A stretch of DNA of 55,253 nt, from NCBI RefSeq assembly GCF_001552175.1, contig NZ_BCQR01000017.1, forward strand, positions 1 through 55,253, in the 5' to 3' direction. The notes below the pieces were generated by a model, which made no database searches, had not been told where the DNA came from, and worked only from the letters and a program-made list of their open reading frames with translations. The DNA is from Actinomadura kijaniata NBRC 14229 (lineage in GTDB: Bacteria > Actinomycetota > Actinomycetes > Streptosporangiales > Streptosporangiaceae). Numbering within the stretch: the stretch's first letter is position 1; each line of letters starts with the position of its first letter. Positions 16,512 through 25,969 of the stretch are shown piece by piece. The translations under genes and the position numbers were made by a program.

Positions 16512-17339
16512 GTGCTACCGCTAGTCACCGCCATCCGGTACGTGACCCCGCTGCGTGAGGGCGGGTCGCTGCCGGGCGTCGTCGAGGCCGACGACCTGGG
16601 CACCTACGTCATGAAGTTCACCGGGGCCGGGCAGGGCCGCAAGGCGCTGGTCGCCGAGATCGTCGCGGGCGGCCTGGCGCGGCGGCTGGGGTTCCGCACC
16701 CCCGACCTGGTGCTGCTGGAGCTGGACCCGGTCATCGGGCGGCACGAGCCCGACCCCGACGTGCAGGACCTGCTCAAGGCCAGCACCGGCTGGAACCTCG
16801 GCGTGGACTTCCTGCCCGGCGCGCTCGGCTTCGACCCCCTCGGGTGGCGGACCGACGCGGCGTTCGCCTCGCGCGTGCTGTGGTTCGACGCGTTCGTCGG
16901 CAACGTCGACCGCAGCTGGCGCAACCCGAACATGCTCGTGTGGCACCGGGACGTCTGGCTCATCGACCACGGCGCCAGCCTGATCTTCCACCACGCGTGG
17001 GCCAACGCCCGGAAGCTGTTCGCGGGCCCCTACGACGTGGACGACCACGTGCTGACGCCGTGGGCCACCGAGCTGGAGGCCGCCGAGGCCGAGTTCGCCC
17101 CGAAGATCACCGAGGGGCTGCTGCGGGAGATCGTCGCGGACGTGCCCGACCGGTGGCTGGCGGACGAGCCGGGCTTCGACGGCCCGGACGCCGTCCGCGA
17201 GGCGTACGTGGAGATCCTCGCCGAACGCGTCGGCGCGCCCCGCGACTGGCTGCCCGAACTCGACGTCAGCGGGCGCAGGCCCGACACCGCCTCGCGGCGC
17301 GGCGAGAAGCGGCCGGGATGGCTCGGAGGCCCCGCATGA
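16512..17339 (+). CDS. HipA-like kinase family protein
   Basis: A 275-residue protein of the short HipA-like family found alone or with DUF3037. Kinase-like features are YVMKFTGAGQGRKALVAEI (ATP-binding lysine region, about 37-55), the catalytic loop DAFVGNVDRSWRNPNML, and the metal-binding LIDHGASLIF. It lacks the N-terminal HipA_N domain and is about 60% of the length of classical HipA toxins. The GTG at 16512 is the only start upstream of the conserved AIRYVTPL N-terminus. Its TGA overlaps the ATG of the DUF3037 gene (ATGA), so the two are coupled. No HipB-type HTH antitoxin is adjacent, so a classical toxin-antitoxin role is not supported. Function is unknown. Confidence 0.82.
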   Translation: MLPLVTAIRYVTPLREGGSLPGVVEADDLGTYVMKFTGAGQGRKALVAEIVAGGLARRLGFRTPDLVLLELDPVIGRHEPDPDVQDLLKASTGWNLGVDFLPGALGFDPLGWRTDAAFASRVLWFDAFVGNVDRSWRNPNMLVWHRDVWLIDHGASLIFHHAWANARKLFAGPYDVDDHVLTPWATELEAAEAEFAPKITEGLLREIVADVPDRWLADEPGFDGPDAVREAYVEILAERVGAPRDWLPELDVSGRRPDTASRRGEKRPGWLGGPA

Positions 17340-17743
17340 GCAGGACCAACATCGTTCCGGACGCCGAGCGGAAGGTGTTCGAGTACGCGGCGCTGCGGGT
17401 CGTGCCCCGGCTGGAACGCGGCGAGTGCATGAACGTCGGCGTCATCGTCTACTGCCGCGCCCTGGAGTACCTGGACTGCCGCACCCACCTGGACGAGGAG
17501 CGCCTGCGCGTCCTCGACCCGACGCTGGACCTGGACGGCGTGCGCGCCGCGCTGCGCGGCGTCGCCGGGGTGTGCTGCGGCGGCGAGCGGGCGGGCCAGG
17601 CGGCGGCGGAGTCCCAGGGCTCGCGGTTCCGCTGGCTGACCGCGCCGCGCAGCACGATCGTCCAGCCGGGCCCGGTCCACGCGGGCCTCACCGACGACCC
17701 CGCCGCCGACCTGGAACGCCTGCTGGACCTGCTGGTCCGGTAG
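17336..17743 (+). CDS. DUF3037 family protein
   Basis: A 135-residue protein. FEYAALRVVPRLERGECMNVGVIVYCRALEYLDCR is the hallmark N-terminal half of DUF3037 (only parts quoted matter: RVVPR, ERGExxNVGVI), followed by a conserved SRFRWLTAPRSTIVQPGPVH block and an acidic LERLLDLLV end. DUF3037 has no established biochemical activity. It is translationally coupled to the HipA-like kinase, an arrangement I recognise from other bacteria, so it is likely to be an adaptor, substrate or regulator of the kinase. It ends 15 bases before the 3' end of the convergent broken OmpA-family gene. Confidence 0.85.
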   Translation: MSRTNIVPDAERKVFEYAALRVVPRLERGECMNVGVIVYCRALEYLDCRTHLDEERLRVLDPTLDLDGVRAALRGVAGVCCGGERAGQAAAESQGSRFRWLTAPRSTIVQPGPVHAGLTDDPAADLERLLDLLVR

Positions 17744-17758
17744 CCGCGGCCGGGCGTG

Positions 17759-18380
17759 TCAGCCGACGGGGACGTTCGGGACGGCGCGGTAGCCGGGGAT
17801 CTCGACCGTGACGGACGTGACGTCGGCGGGGACCTTGAACATCGCCCAGAACGGCTGGGTGTCCCCGCCCTCCACCCTGAAGTGCGCGGCCGGTCCGCAG
17901 GAGTCGAAGTCGGGGGCCCCGACGGTGCGGCCGGTCGCGTCGCGGACCGCCCGGATCCGGCGGTCGCCCGCCGCCGGCACGACGGCGCTGGTGCTCGATC
18001 CCCGGTAGACGCCGTTCCGGTCGGACATGAAGGACGGATCCAGGGTGGTGCCGGAGTCGGCGTTGTCGACCGTCCAGACGAGGGTCGCGTAGCCGGACGC
18101 GTCGCGTTCCAGGCGGTTGATCTCGACCTGGCCCCGCTTGGGCCAGGTGGTGCCCGGTCCGGTGCCGGTGCCGGGCGGCGGGCGTCGCGGCGGGTTCCTG
18201 GGCGGCGGGCCGCGCGGCGGGGCGGGCGAAGGTGACGGTGACCCGGCGGTTCTTGGCGCGCCCGGCCTCGGTCTCGTTGGAGGCGACGGGCTCGTCCGAG
18301 CCGTGGCCCCGTGCCCGGAACGTCACGCCCCCGCGCGTCACCAGCCCGCCGAGCGCGCCGCGGACGCCGCGACTAGCACA
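17759..18380 (-). pseudogene. Broken OmpA-family gene: 5'-truncated and frameshifted
   Basis: Directly after an in-frame TGA (18381-18383) one frame encodes the end of an OmpA domain: FRARGHGSDEPVASNETEAG and then RAKNRRV. The first half of that domain, about 80 residues with the FDFD and GHTD motifs, is absent and no start codon fits. The coding sense then moves to a second frame, which reads through a Pro/Gly linker into VEINRLERDASGYATLVWTV and continues to the TGA at 17759-17761 (ends VPNVPVG), with FDSCGPAAHF as its core. The shift falls in the repetitive linker at roughly 18150-18240. A single-base indel would join the two parts, but would not restore the lost N-terminus. It is downstream of an HTH gene on the same strand. 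Confidence 0.65.
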
Positions 18381-18407
18381 TCAGACGATCAGCGATCATC
18401 GGGCCTT

Positions 18408-19316
18408 TCAGTCCCACTCCCAGCGGATGCCGTGATATCCGGCGGCCATGCCGAACTCGATGAAGTGCACGCTGTGGTAGCTGGACAGGCGCAGGTCGGC
18501 GGAGTCCTTCAACGCCGTCTGGGCGTCCGGCCGCCACGTGCGGTAGCAGCGGGCGGGCAGCGCCGCCGGGTCGAAGAGCACCTCGATCAGGTACTCGTGC
18601 TGCGGGGTGTGGAAGCCGCGCCCCTCCTCGTTGACCGCCGGGCCGTTCTCGTCGAAGGTGAAGCCGTATTCGAGCAGGTAGGTCTCGCCCCGGGACAGGG
18701 CGCGGTCGAACAGCAGCTCGGCGGCGATCAGCCCGCTGGACTCGTCCATGCGGACCCGGCCGAACCGGCAGCCGCGCGCGGTGCGCGAGCGGGGCAGCAG
18801 CCCGAGCGGGTGGTGGTAGACCGCCACCCAGCGGTCCACGCCGCGCTGCTGAGCCTGGAACACCGTGCGGGTGCGGATCTCGGTGAGGGCCCGGGTCGGC
18901 CCGATGATGTACTGGTCGTGGAGGCTGAGGCCGGTGAGCTGGCGGTCGCCGGGATCGCCGATCTCGTCCAGCAGGTCGCGGACGCTCGGCTCGGGGACCA
19001 GCTCCTCCAGCGGCAGCCACGGGCCCGCCGCGCGTTCGGCCGAGGGGCGCAGCAGCGTCAGCAGGGAGTGGCGCGGCAGTTCGAGGATGACCTCCAGGCC
19101 GCGCACCGCGCGCAGCGAGTCGGCGCGTTCGGGACGGGTGCGTCCGCGCTGCCAGTAGCTGAGCGTGGAGAGGCTGACCGTGATGCCCTGCTCCTCCAGG
19201 CGGCGGCGCAGGGTCTCCAGGCTGAACCCGCGGGCCTGGATCGCCGCGTGCAGTGCGACGTTGAACGGACCGTACTGCAGCATCTGGAGGAGGTCCTCCT
19301 CCGTGACGCTTTGCAA
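18408..19316 (-). CDS. HTH-sensor protein, paralogue 1 (XRE-like HTH plus conserved C-terminal domain)
   Basis: A 302-residue protein. An N-terminal HTH of lambda-repressor type is marked by LETLRRRLEEQGITVSLSTL and then SYWQRGRTRPER (about residues 33-64). After a Leu/Pro-rich link, a mostly beta domain of about 180 residues follows, with LSLHDQYIIGP, a YHHPLG segment, GETYLLEYGF, VLFDPAALPARCY and a final IRWEWD. The protein 20755-21588 shares this layout end to end. The TTG at 19314-19316 has GGAGG 5 bases before it and is preferred; an in-frame ATG at 19281-19283, 11 bases after GGAGGAGG, is possible. It lies downstream of the subtilase gene beyond a terminator. It is probably a one-component regulator; the ligand is unknown. 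Confidence 0.82.
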   Translation of the reverse strand: MQSVTEEDLLQMLQYGPFNVALHAAIQARGFSLETLRRRLEEQGITVSLSTLSYWQRGRTRPERADSLRAVRGLEVILELPRHSLLTLLRPSAERAAGPWLPLEELVPEPSVRDLLDEIGDPGDRQLTGLSLHDQYIIGPTRALTEIRTRTVFQAQQRGVDRWVAVYHHPLGLLPRSRTARGCRFGRVRMDESSGLIAAELLFDRALSRGETYLLEYGFTFDENGPAVNEEGRGFHTPQHEYLIEVLFDPAALPARCYRTWRPDAQTALKDSADLRLSSYHSVHFIEFGMAAGYHGIRWEWD

Positions 19317-19438
19317 AGCGGCCTCCGGATCCGACTCCGGCCGACCCCCGCAGCGGCCCTGACAGACACTCTTGCGATCTCAGCGCTCACTGTAAGGCCA
19401 ATGGCCCACAATTCCAAGAGCCCGCGAACAGTGACAAA

Positions 19439-19473
19439 GGTCCCACGCGACCTCGGGAAAGGCGCGTGGGACC
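19439..19473 (-). terminator. Terminator hairpin after the subtilase gene
   Basis: GGTCCCACGCG (19439-19449) pairs perfectly with CGCGTGGGACC (19463-19473), an 11-bp stem with a 13-base loop. On the minus strand it lies 15 bases after the subtilase stop and is followed by TTTGTCAC, as for an intrinsic terminator. It separates the subtilase from HTH paralogue 1. Confidence 0.8.
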
Positions 19474-19488
19474 CTCGTTTCCCCGGGG

Positions 19489-20652
<1,164 letters not shown>

Positions 20653-20754
20653 CGTTGCTCCTGAGGATGCGGGGGACGAGCGACGATGCGATCTTGGTTG
20701 CGAGGTATGGGGGGAATCAACGCTTTCTGGGGGTTCTGAAATCAAAGTTGAACT

Positions 20755-21588
20755 TCATTCCCACTCCCACTCCAGCCCGACGATCCCGCGCCGCACGTCC
20801 GGCATCACCAGGTGGGCGCCGCCGGACGCGCCGACCCACAGCTCGCTGATCCGCTCCCGGGCCGCGATCCCGGTCTCGGCGGAGTAGGCGTAGCAGCGGG
20901 CCGGAAGGGCTCCCGGATCGAACTGCACGACCGCCAGGTAGTCGCGGACCGGACGCGGGAAACGCCGCTCGTAGTGCCCGGCGGGCGGCGCGTCGCCGGG
21001 CAGCGTCAGCGTGTACTCGACCACGGCGGTGTGCCCGGCGCCCAGCACCCGGTCGAAGACCAGCTCGAACGCCACCAGCCCGCCCCCGGACCGGACCCGC
21101 CCGGCCCGGCAGAACCGCAGCTCGGTCAGCCGGGCGGCGGTCGTGTCACCGCCCGCCGGGTGCACGCACACCACCCGGTCCACGTCGTCGCCGGTGGCGC
21201 GCAGCACCTCCCGGACGCGCAGCGCGCGGGGCCGCCGGTCGGGGCCGAGCAGGTGCAGGTCGTGGGCGCTGATCCGCTCCAGCCGGTGCTCGCCGGAGCG
21301 GTCCAGCTCGCCCACCGCCCCGGCGTAGGCGACCGGGTCCGGCCACAGCTCGGCGGCCTCGGGCGCCCGGTCGTCCAGCAGCGCGACCAGCGCGCCCGGC
21401 GGCACCTGGAGGATCTCCTCCAGCGCGGCGACGACCGTGCGGGACCGGGGCCTGCTGCGGCCCCGCTGCCAGTAGCTGAGGGTCGCGACGCTGACGGTCA
21501 GGCCGCGCTGGGCGAGACGGTGCCGGACCCGTTCCAGGGTCAGGCCGCTGCCCTGGAGGGCCTCGCGAAGCGCGGCTGCGAAGTCCAC
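20755..21588 (-). CDS. HTH-sensor protein, paralogue 2
   Basis: A 277-residue protein with the same architecture as the product of 18408-19316. The HTH segment is LERVRHRLAQRGLTVSVATL and SYWQRGRSRPRS, followed by the beta-rich domain with ISAHDLHLLGP, VCVHPAGG, GHTAVVEYTL, VQFDPGALPARCYAY and a final LEWEWE. The shared SYWQRGR recognition helix region suggests the two paralogues bind similar DNA. The conserved FDPxALPARCY and WEW-acid end define the sensor domain, which I do not recognise as a named family. The start is GTG at 21586-21588; no better codon is in frame. A 24-base imperfect palindrome lies 16-39 bases upstream and may be an autoregulatory operator. Confidence 0.82.
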   Translation of the reverse strand: MDFAAALREALQGSGLTLERVRHRLAQRGLTVSVATLSYWQRGRSRPRSRTVVAALEEILQVPPGALVALLDDRAPEAAELWPDPVAYAGAVGELDRSGEHRLERISAHDLHLLGPDRRPRALRVREVLRATGDDVDRVVCVHPAGGDTTAARLTELRFCRAGRVRSGGGLVAFELVFDRVLGAGHTAVVEYTLTLPGDAPPAGHYERRFPRPVRDYLAVVQFDPGALPARCYAYSAETGIAARERISELWVGASGGAHLVMPDVRRGIVGLEWEWE

Positions 21589-21603
21589 GCCCGGATCGTA
21601 ATG

Positions 21604-21627
21604 GATCTCCGCAGTTCTGCAGAGATC
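21604..21627. promoter_or_regulatory. Imperfect 24-base palindrome upstream of HTH paralogue 2
   Basis: GATCTCCGCAG-TT-CTGCAGAGATC has 11-base arms that differ at one position. It lies 16-39 bases before the GTG start, in the 67-base spacer after the GNAT gene. Further CAGATC copies follow at about 21631-21658. Position and symmetry fit an operator, perhaps for the HTH protein itself. Confidence 0.5.
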
Positions 21628-21655
21628 TACACAGATCTCAACAGACCGCTACAGA

Positions 21656-22507
21656 TCAGAAGAGGACGGACATGAACGCGCCGGTCTCCACGAAACCGAC
21701 GCGCCGGTAGGTCGCGCGGGCCCGGACGTTGAAGTCGTTGACGTACAGCGACACCGTCGGCGCGATCGACCGCAGCGACTCGGCGACCAGCGCCGCCATG
21801 CCCGTCACCGACAGGCCCTTGCCGCGCAGGTCGGGCGGCACCCACACGCCCTGCACCTGGCAGGCGTGCGGGGTGACCGCGCCGACCTCGGCCTTGAACA
21901 TGACCCGCCCGTCCTCGATCCGGGCGAACGCGCGGCCCGCCCGGATCAGCTCGGCGACGCGGGCCCGGTACAGCGTGCCGCCGTCCCCGGCGTTCGGCGA
22001 GACCCCGACCTCCTCGGTGAACATCGCCACGCACGCCGGGTACAGCAGGTCGAAATCCGCCATCGTGACCCGCCGCACGTCCGGGTCCGGCGGCTCCAGC
22101 GGCGGCATGGTGGTCGCCATCACCGGCTGCACCGAGCGGATCGCGCGCGGCGGCCCCCAGTAGGGGGCCAGGAAGTCCCACAGCTCGCCGACCGCGTCGA
22201 CCGGGCCGACGATGGAGGAGCAGCGGCGGCCCTGCGCCTGGGCGCGCTCGGCGAACGCGCGCACCGCGTCGGACCCGGCGTTGACCGGGATCAGGTTGGC
22301 CCCCGAGTAGCACAGCGCGGTCAGCCGCCCGTCGCGCTGGTAGCCCCACATCTGGGCGCCGAGCCGCCGGGGGTCGAGCCCGGCGGCGTGCACGCGGGAG
22401 GACACGAAGACGTTGGTCACCGGGTCGGAGTCGAGGATGGCGAGGACCTCCTCGCGGTGCCGGTCGTCCAGGACCCGCACCGGCAGCGACGACCCGAGCA
22501 TCCGCAT
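21656..22507 (-). CDS. DUF4081-GNAT acetyltransferase (ispG-neighbourhood type)
   Basis: A 283-residue protein. An N-terminal DUF4081 domain (RVLDDRHREEVLAILDSDPVTNVFV, only its start is diagnostic) is followed by a GNAT domain from about residue 150, with acetyl-CoA-binding segment VQGVWVPPDLRGKGLSVTGMA and a final YVNDFNVRARATYRRVGF. This two-domain type usually follows the dxr-rip-ispG genes directly in actinobacteria. Here two S33 peptidase genes separate it from ispG. The substrate is unknown. ATG at 22505-22507 is used; a second in-frame ATG lies two codons later. Confidence 0.87.
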   Translation of the reverse strand: MRMLGSSLPVRVLDDRHREEVLAILDSDPVTNVFVSSRVHAAGLDPRRLGAQMWGYQRDGRLTALCYSGANLIPVNAGSDAVRAFAERAQAQGRRCSSIVGPVDAVGELWDFLAPYWGPPRAIRSVQPVMATTMPPLEPPDPDVRRVTMADFDLLYPACVAMFTEEVGVSPNAGDGGTLYRARVAELIRAGRAFARIEDGRVMFKAEVGAVTPHACQVQGVWVPPDLRGKGLSVTGMAALVAESLRSIAPTVSLYVNDFNVRARATYRRVGFVETGAFMSVLF

Positions 22508-22576
22508 CTCTACCGGCCTCCGGAGGCGGGTCGGGCCCGGCCGGACACCACGACAGTCAGCACCACACCCATAAGC

Positions 22577-24262
22577 CTATGTCGTCCGCGATCCGGTGGC
22601 GTTCACCGGCTCCATTACCCGCCGGTCACCATCGGGTGCCCCGCGGTGCCCCTCGCCCGGACCGGGCGGCGGCGGGGCGGTGCAGACCATGTCGGCGCCC
22701 GGCTGGTCGCGGGGCAGCCGCCGCCCCGCCAGGTAGTCGGCGACCGCCTCGTCCACGCACCGGTCTCCGCTCAACGCGACGCCGTGGTTGCCCCCGCCCC
22801 GCTGCTCCAGCAGCCGGGAGCCGGGCAGCAGCCGGTGCGTCTCGACCGCCCCGGCGTAGGGGGTGGCGGCGTCCTCGGTGCCCTGCACCAGCAGGACCGG
22901 CGGCAGGCCGGCGCGCCCCCGGACGCGCGGCGGCGGTCCGCCCGGCACGGCCCAGAACGCGCAGGGGGCGTTGTACCAGGCGTTGCCCCAGGTCTCGAAG
23001 CGGTACCCGGAGCGGTGGAGCCGCCAGTTGTCGGCGTGCCAGCGGTTCCAGTCGCGCGGCCAGGCGGCGTCGCGGCACTCCACGGCGGTGTAGACGGCGT
23101 AGTTGTTGTGGTCCAGCCACGTCGGCGGCCGCCACGCCGCGGCGAGCGGGCGGGGGTCGTTCTCGACCAGGTAGGCCGACAGGGCGCGGGCGTGGGCGGC
23201 CCAGGTGTGGTCGCCGTACCCGTCGGCCAGGAACAGGTCGTCCAGCTCGACCGGGCCGATCCGGCCGTTGACCGGCTTGTCGGCGAGGGTCCGGCGGACC
23301 CTGGTGTAGGAGGCGGCGACCTCCCGGCGGGTCTCGCCGAGCCGGTACGTCGCGTGGTTGCGGGCGATCCACTCGAAGAACGCCTGGATGCGCTTCTCGA
23401 ACGCCACGTTCTGGTCGAGGTTGTTGTCGTACCAGACGCCGCTCGGCCGCACGACGCTGTCCAGGACCATCCGGCCGACCCGGCGGGGGTACATCGTGGC
23501 GTACACCGCGCCGAGGTAGCTGCCGTAGGAGTACCCGAAGTAGTTGATCTTCTTCTGGCGGAGCGCGATCCGGATCGCCTCCAGGTCCCGCGCCCAGGCG
23601 GCGGTGCCCATGTGCGGCAGCAGGGACCGGTGCCGGGCGGCGCAGTCGGCGGCGAACCTCCGGGCCCGCTCGGTCCAGGCGTTCTCCGCCCCGTCGTCGG
23701 CCGGCACGGTGTCGGGCCGGGGCCGTCCCGGGTCCTGGTAGGTCCGGTCGCAGACGATGGCGGGCCTGCTGGCGCCGACGCCGCGCGGGTCGTAGCCGAT
23801 CCAGTCGTAGGCGGCGGCGACCTCGCGCGGCAGCCCGGCCCGGAACAGCCGCGGCAGGTCGCGGCCGTGCGCGCCGGGTCCGCCGCGGTTGAGCAGCACG
23901 ACGCCCTTGTAGCGCTTGCGGTCGGTGGCCCGGGCGCGGGTGAGCGCGAGGGTGATCTTCTTTCCGGAGGGGGCGGCGTGGTCGAGGGGGACGCGCAGGG
24001 TCCCGCACTCCAGCCCGGCGAGGACGCCCTTCTCCACCGGATCCTTCTTGGGGCAGGGCTTCCACCTGACCCGGGGGGCGGCCTGGACGGCGGACAGGGC
24101 CGCCGGCAGAGCCGCGGACGGGGCCGCGGGCGGGCTCACGGGCGGGGCGGCGGGGACGGCGGGGACGGCGGAGACGGCGGCGTGCGTCGGGACGGCGAGG
24201 TACCCGAGGGTCACCGCGGCGACGGCGGCCGCCATGAGGCTCTTTGCTGGGGCGTTCGACAC
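22577..24262 (-). CDS. Secreted S33 tripeptidyl-aminopeptidase-like hydrolase, paralogue 1
   Basis: A 561-residue alpha/beta hydrolase of the SlpD/SlpE-Tap type. A signal peptide and an Ala/Pro/Val-rich stretch occupy about 1-62. The conserved core starts at RWKPCPKKD. The oxyanion region is LLNRGGPGAHG (relatives read NPGGPGGSG), GYDPRGVGASRP is at about 157-166, nucleophile Ser245 is in GYSYGSYLG, and the acid and base lie in QGTEDAATPY and GGGNHGV near the C-terminus. The mature protein would trim peptides outside the cell. Start is GTG at 24260-24262 because the Lys-containing n-region precedes the ATG at 24235; either is possible. It is a close paralogue of the upstream gene, so a tandem duplication. 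The changed oxyanion motif may mark altered specificity. Confidence 0.88.
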   Translation of the reverse strand: MSNAPAKSLMAAAVAAVTLGYLAVPTHAAVSAVPAVPAAPPVSPPAAPSAALPAALSAVQAAPRVRWKPCPKKDPVEKGVLAGLECGTLRVPLDHAAPSGKKITLALTRARATDRKRYKGVVLLNRGGPGAHGRDLPRLFRAGLPREVAAAYDWIGYDPRGVGASRPAIVCDRTYQDPGRPRPDTVPADDGAENAWTERARRFAADCAARHRSLLPHMGTAAWARDLEAIRIALRQKKINYFGYSYGSYLGAVYATMYPRRVGRMVLDSVVRPSGVWYDNNLDQNVAFEKRIQAFFEWIARNHATYRLGETRREVAASYTRVRRTLADKPVNGRIGPVELDDLFLADGYGDHTWAAHARALSAYLVENDPRPLAAAWRPPTWLDHNNYAVYTAVECRDAAWPRDWNRWHADNWRLHRSGYRFETWGNAWYNAPCAFWAVPGGPPPRVRGRAGLPPVLLVQGTEDAATPYAGAVETHRLLPGSRLLEQRGGGNHGVALSGDRCVDEAVADYLAGRRLPRDQPGADMVCTAPPPPGPGEGHRGAPDGDRRVMEPVNATGSRTT

Positions 24263-24339
24263 TCCGGTGTTCTACCGGCGCGCCCCGGCGTGGCGCCGGA
24301 ACGCACGAGTCCCGCGTTTCCCACCCATTACCGGCGAAC

Positions 24340-24370
24340 GGCCGCGGTCCCCGAACCGGGGCCACGGCCG
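24340..24370 (-). terminator. Terminator hairpin between the two S33 genes
   Basis: CGGCCG at 24340-24345 pairs with CGGCCG at 24365-24370, and the inner CCCC/GGGG arms pair around a short GAAC loop with two mismatches. On the minus strand it lies 18 bases after the stop of S33 paralogue 2, so the two S33 genes are probably separate units. Confidence 0.6.
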
Positions 24371-24388
24371 TCACCGGAGGTCGGCGCG

Positions 24389-25969
24389 CTACGGGCGGCC
24401 GACCGGGAGGTCCTTGCCGGCCTTCGCCGAGGCGGACTTGACCGCCGTCGGGTCCGGGTCGTTCAGGGCCGGGACCGCCTTGCACAGGGCGTCCGCGCCA
24501 CGACGGCCCGCGGGCAGCTTCCCGCTGTCGAGGTAGGCGGCCACCTTGTCGTCGAGGCACTTGTTGCCGTTGAGGGTGTTGGAGTGGGTCTTGCCGCCCA
24601 GCTCGGCGACCAGACGCGACGACGGGAACGTCTTGTGCATCTCGTAGCCGCCCGCGACCGGGGTCGCGGCGTCCAGCGTGGACTGCACCAGCAGCAGCCC
24701 GGGCAGCTTCTTGGCGCCCAGCTTCAGCGCCGGGCCGCCCTGGAACGGCCAGTACGCGACCGGGGCGTTGAACCAGACGTTGGACCAGGTGTTGAAGCGG
24801 TAGCCCTGCTTGTAGAGCTTGACCGCGTCGTTGTGCCAGACCTTCCAGTTCCGCGGCCAGCGGGCGTCGGCGGCCTGGACCGCGTTGTAGACGGCGAAGC
24901 CGTTGTCGTCACCGCCGGGGTTGAGGAACTCCAGCAGCGCCGCGGGGTCCTTCTTGTTCGCCCACGCCGACAGCGCCTGGGCGAACGGGATGTAGTAGCC
25001 GGTGTTGTACCCGGCGCTCAGCACGATGTCGTCGAGCTCGGACGGGCCGATCTTGCCGCCGATCGGGCTCTTCTTCGCCGCCGCGCGCAGGGCGTAGTAC
25101 TTCGCCTCCACGGCCTTGGCCGTCTTGCCGAGCTTGTAGAGCGAGTCGTACTTGGCGACCCAGGCGAACCACAGCTTGATGTTGCGCTCGAACGCCTTGT
25201 CCTGCTCCAGCTGGGCGTCGTACCAGACGGTCTTGGGGTTGACGTTGCCGTCCCAGACCATGCGGCGCACGCGCTGCGGGAACAGCGTGGCGTAGGTCGC
25301 GCCGAGGTAGGTGCCGTAGGAGAAGCCGTAGTAGTTGATCTTCTTCTGGCCGAGCGCGGCGCGGATCGCGTCGACGTCACGGGCGACGTCGGTGGTCCGC
25401 ATGTGCGGCAGCAGCCAGCCGAACTTCTGGGCGCAGGCGCGCGCGTAGGCGCGGGACTTGGCCTTCCACGCCTCCTCCTCCTTGCGCGAGGAGGGGACGT
25501 AGTCCGGGCGGATCGGGTTCTGGAAGTTCGGGTCGCAGCTCAGCGCGGGCTTGCTGGAGCCGACGCCGCGCGGGTCGAAGCCGATGATGTCGTACTTGGC
25601 GGCGACGGCCCCGTGGCCGACGCCGGTCAGCCAGCGCTTGAGCCCGGCCGAGTACGCCAGGCCGCTGCCGCCGGGACCGCCCGGGTTGACCAGCAGGACG
25701 CCCTGGTAGTTCTTGCGGTCGGTGGCCTTGACCCGCGACACCGCGATCGAGATCTTGCGGCCCTTCGGCTTGCGGTGGTCCAGCGGCACCTGGACCTGGG
25801 CGCACTCGGCCTGGCCCTTCAGGCTGCCGGCGCACTCGCCCCACTTGACACCGGTCACGGCCGACACCGCGCTCGCGGCCCGGCCGCCGGTCGTCGCGGC
25901 GGCGGCCACGGCCGTCCCGCCGGACACCGCCACGGCCGCCGCGGCCGTGACGAGAACGATCTTCTTCAC
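24389..25969 (-). CDS. Secreted S33 tripeptidyl-aminopeptidase-like hydrolase, paralogue 2
   Basis: A 526-residue secreted alpha/beta hydrolase. The signal peptide is KKIVLVTAAAAVAVSGGTAVA (about 2-22). The core has LVNPGGPGGSG (93-103), GFDPRGVGSSKP (130-141), nucleophile Ser217 in GFSYGTYLG, a TLDAATPV acid segment and GGKTHSNTL with the catalytic His. Cys46/Cys56 and other paired cysteines suggest disulfides. The GTG at 25967-25969 is chosen because AGGGGG lies 4-5 bases upstream and the signal peptide begins there. It shares the whole layout with the downstream paralogue, but its oxyanion motif is canonical. Its likely job is release of tripeptides from extracellular protein fragments produced by endoproteases such as the S8 and S1 enzymes here. 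Confidence 0.9.
   Translation of the reverse strand: MKKIVLVTAAAAVAVSGGTAVAAAATTGGRAASAVSAVTGVKWGECAGSLKGQAECAQVQVPLDHRKPKGRKISIAVSRVKATDRKNYQGVLLVNPGGPGGSGLAYSAGLKRWLTGVGHGAVAAKYDIIGFDPRGVGSSKPALSCDPNFQNPIRPDYVPSSRKEEEAWKAKSRAYARACAQKFGWLLPHMRTTDVARDVDAIRAALGQKKINYYGFSYGTYLGATYATLFPQRVRRMVWDGNVNPKTVWYDAQLEQDKAFERNIKLWFAWVAKYDSLYKLGKTAKAVEAKYYALRAAAKKSPIGGKIGPSELDDIVLSAGYNTGYYIPFAQALSAWANKKDPAALLEFLNPGGDDNGFAVYNAVQAADARWPRNWKVWHNDAVKLYKQGYRFNTWSNVWFNAPVAYWPFQGGPALKLGAKKLPGLLLVQSTLDAATPVAGGYEMHKTFPSSRLVAELGGKTHSNTLNGNKCLDDKVAAYLDSGKLPAGRRGADALCKAVPALNDPDPTAVKSASAKAGKDLPVGRP

Noticed and set aside
16512..17743. HipA-like/DUF3037 pair as a HipBA toxin-antitoxin system
   Set aside because: There is no HipB-type HTH antitoxin and the kinase lacks the HipA N-terminal domain; the pair is listed as unknown function instead.
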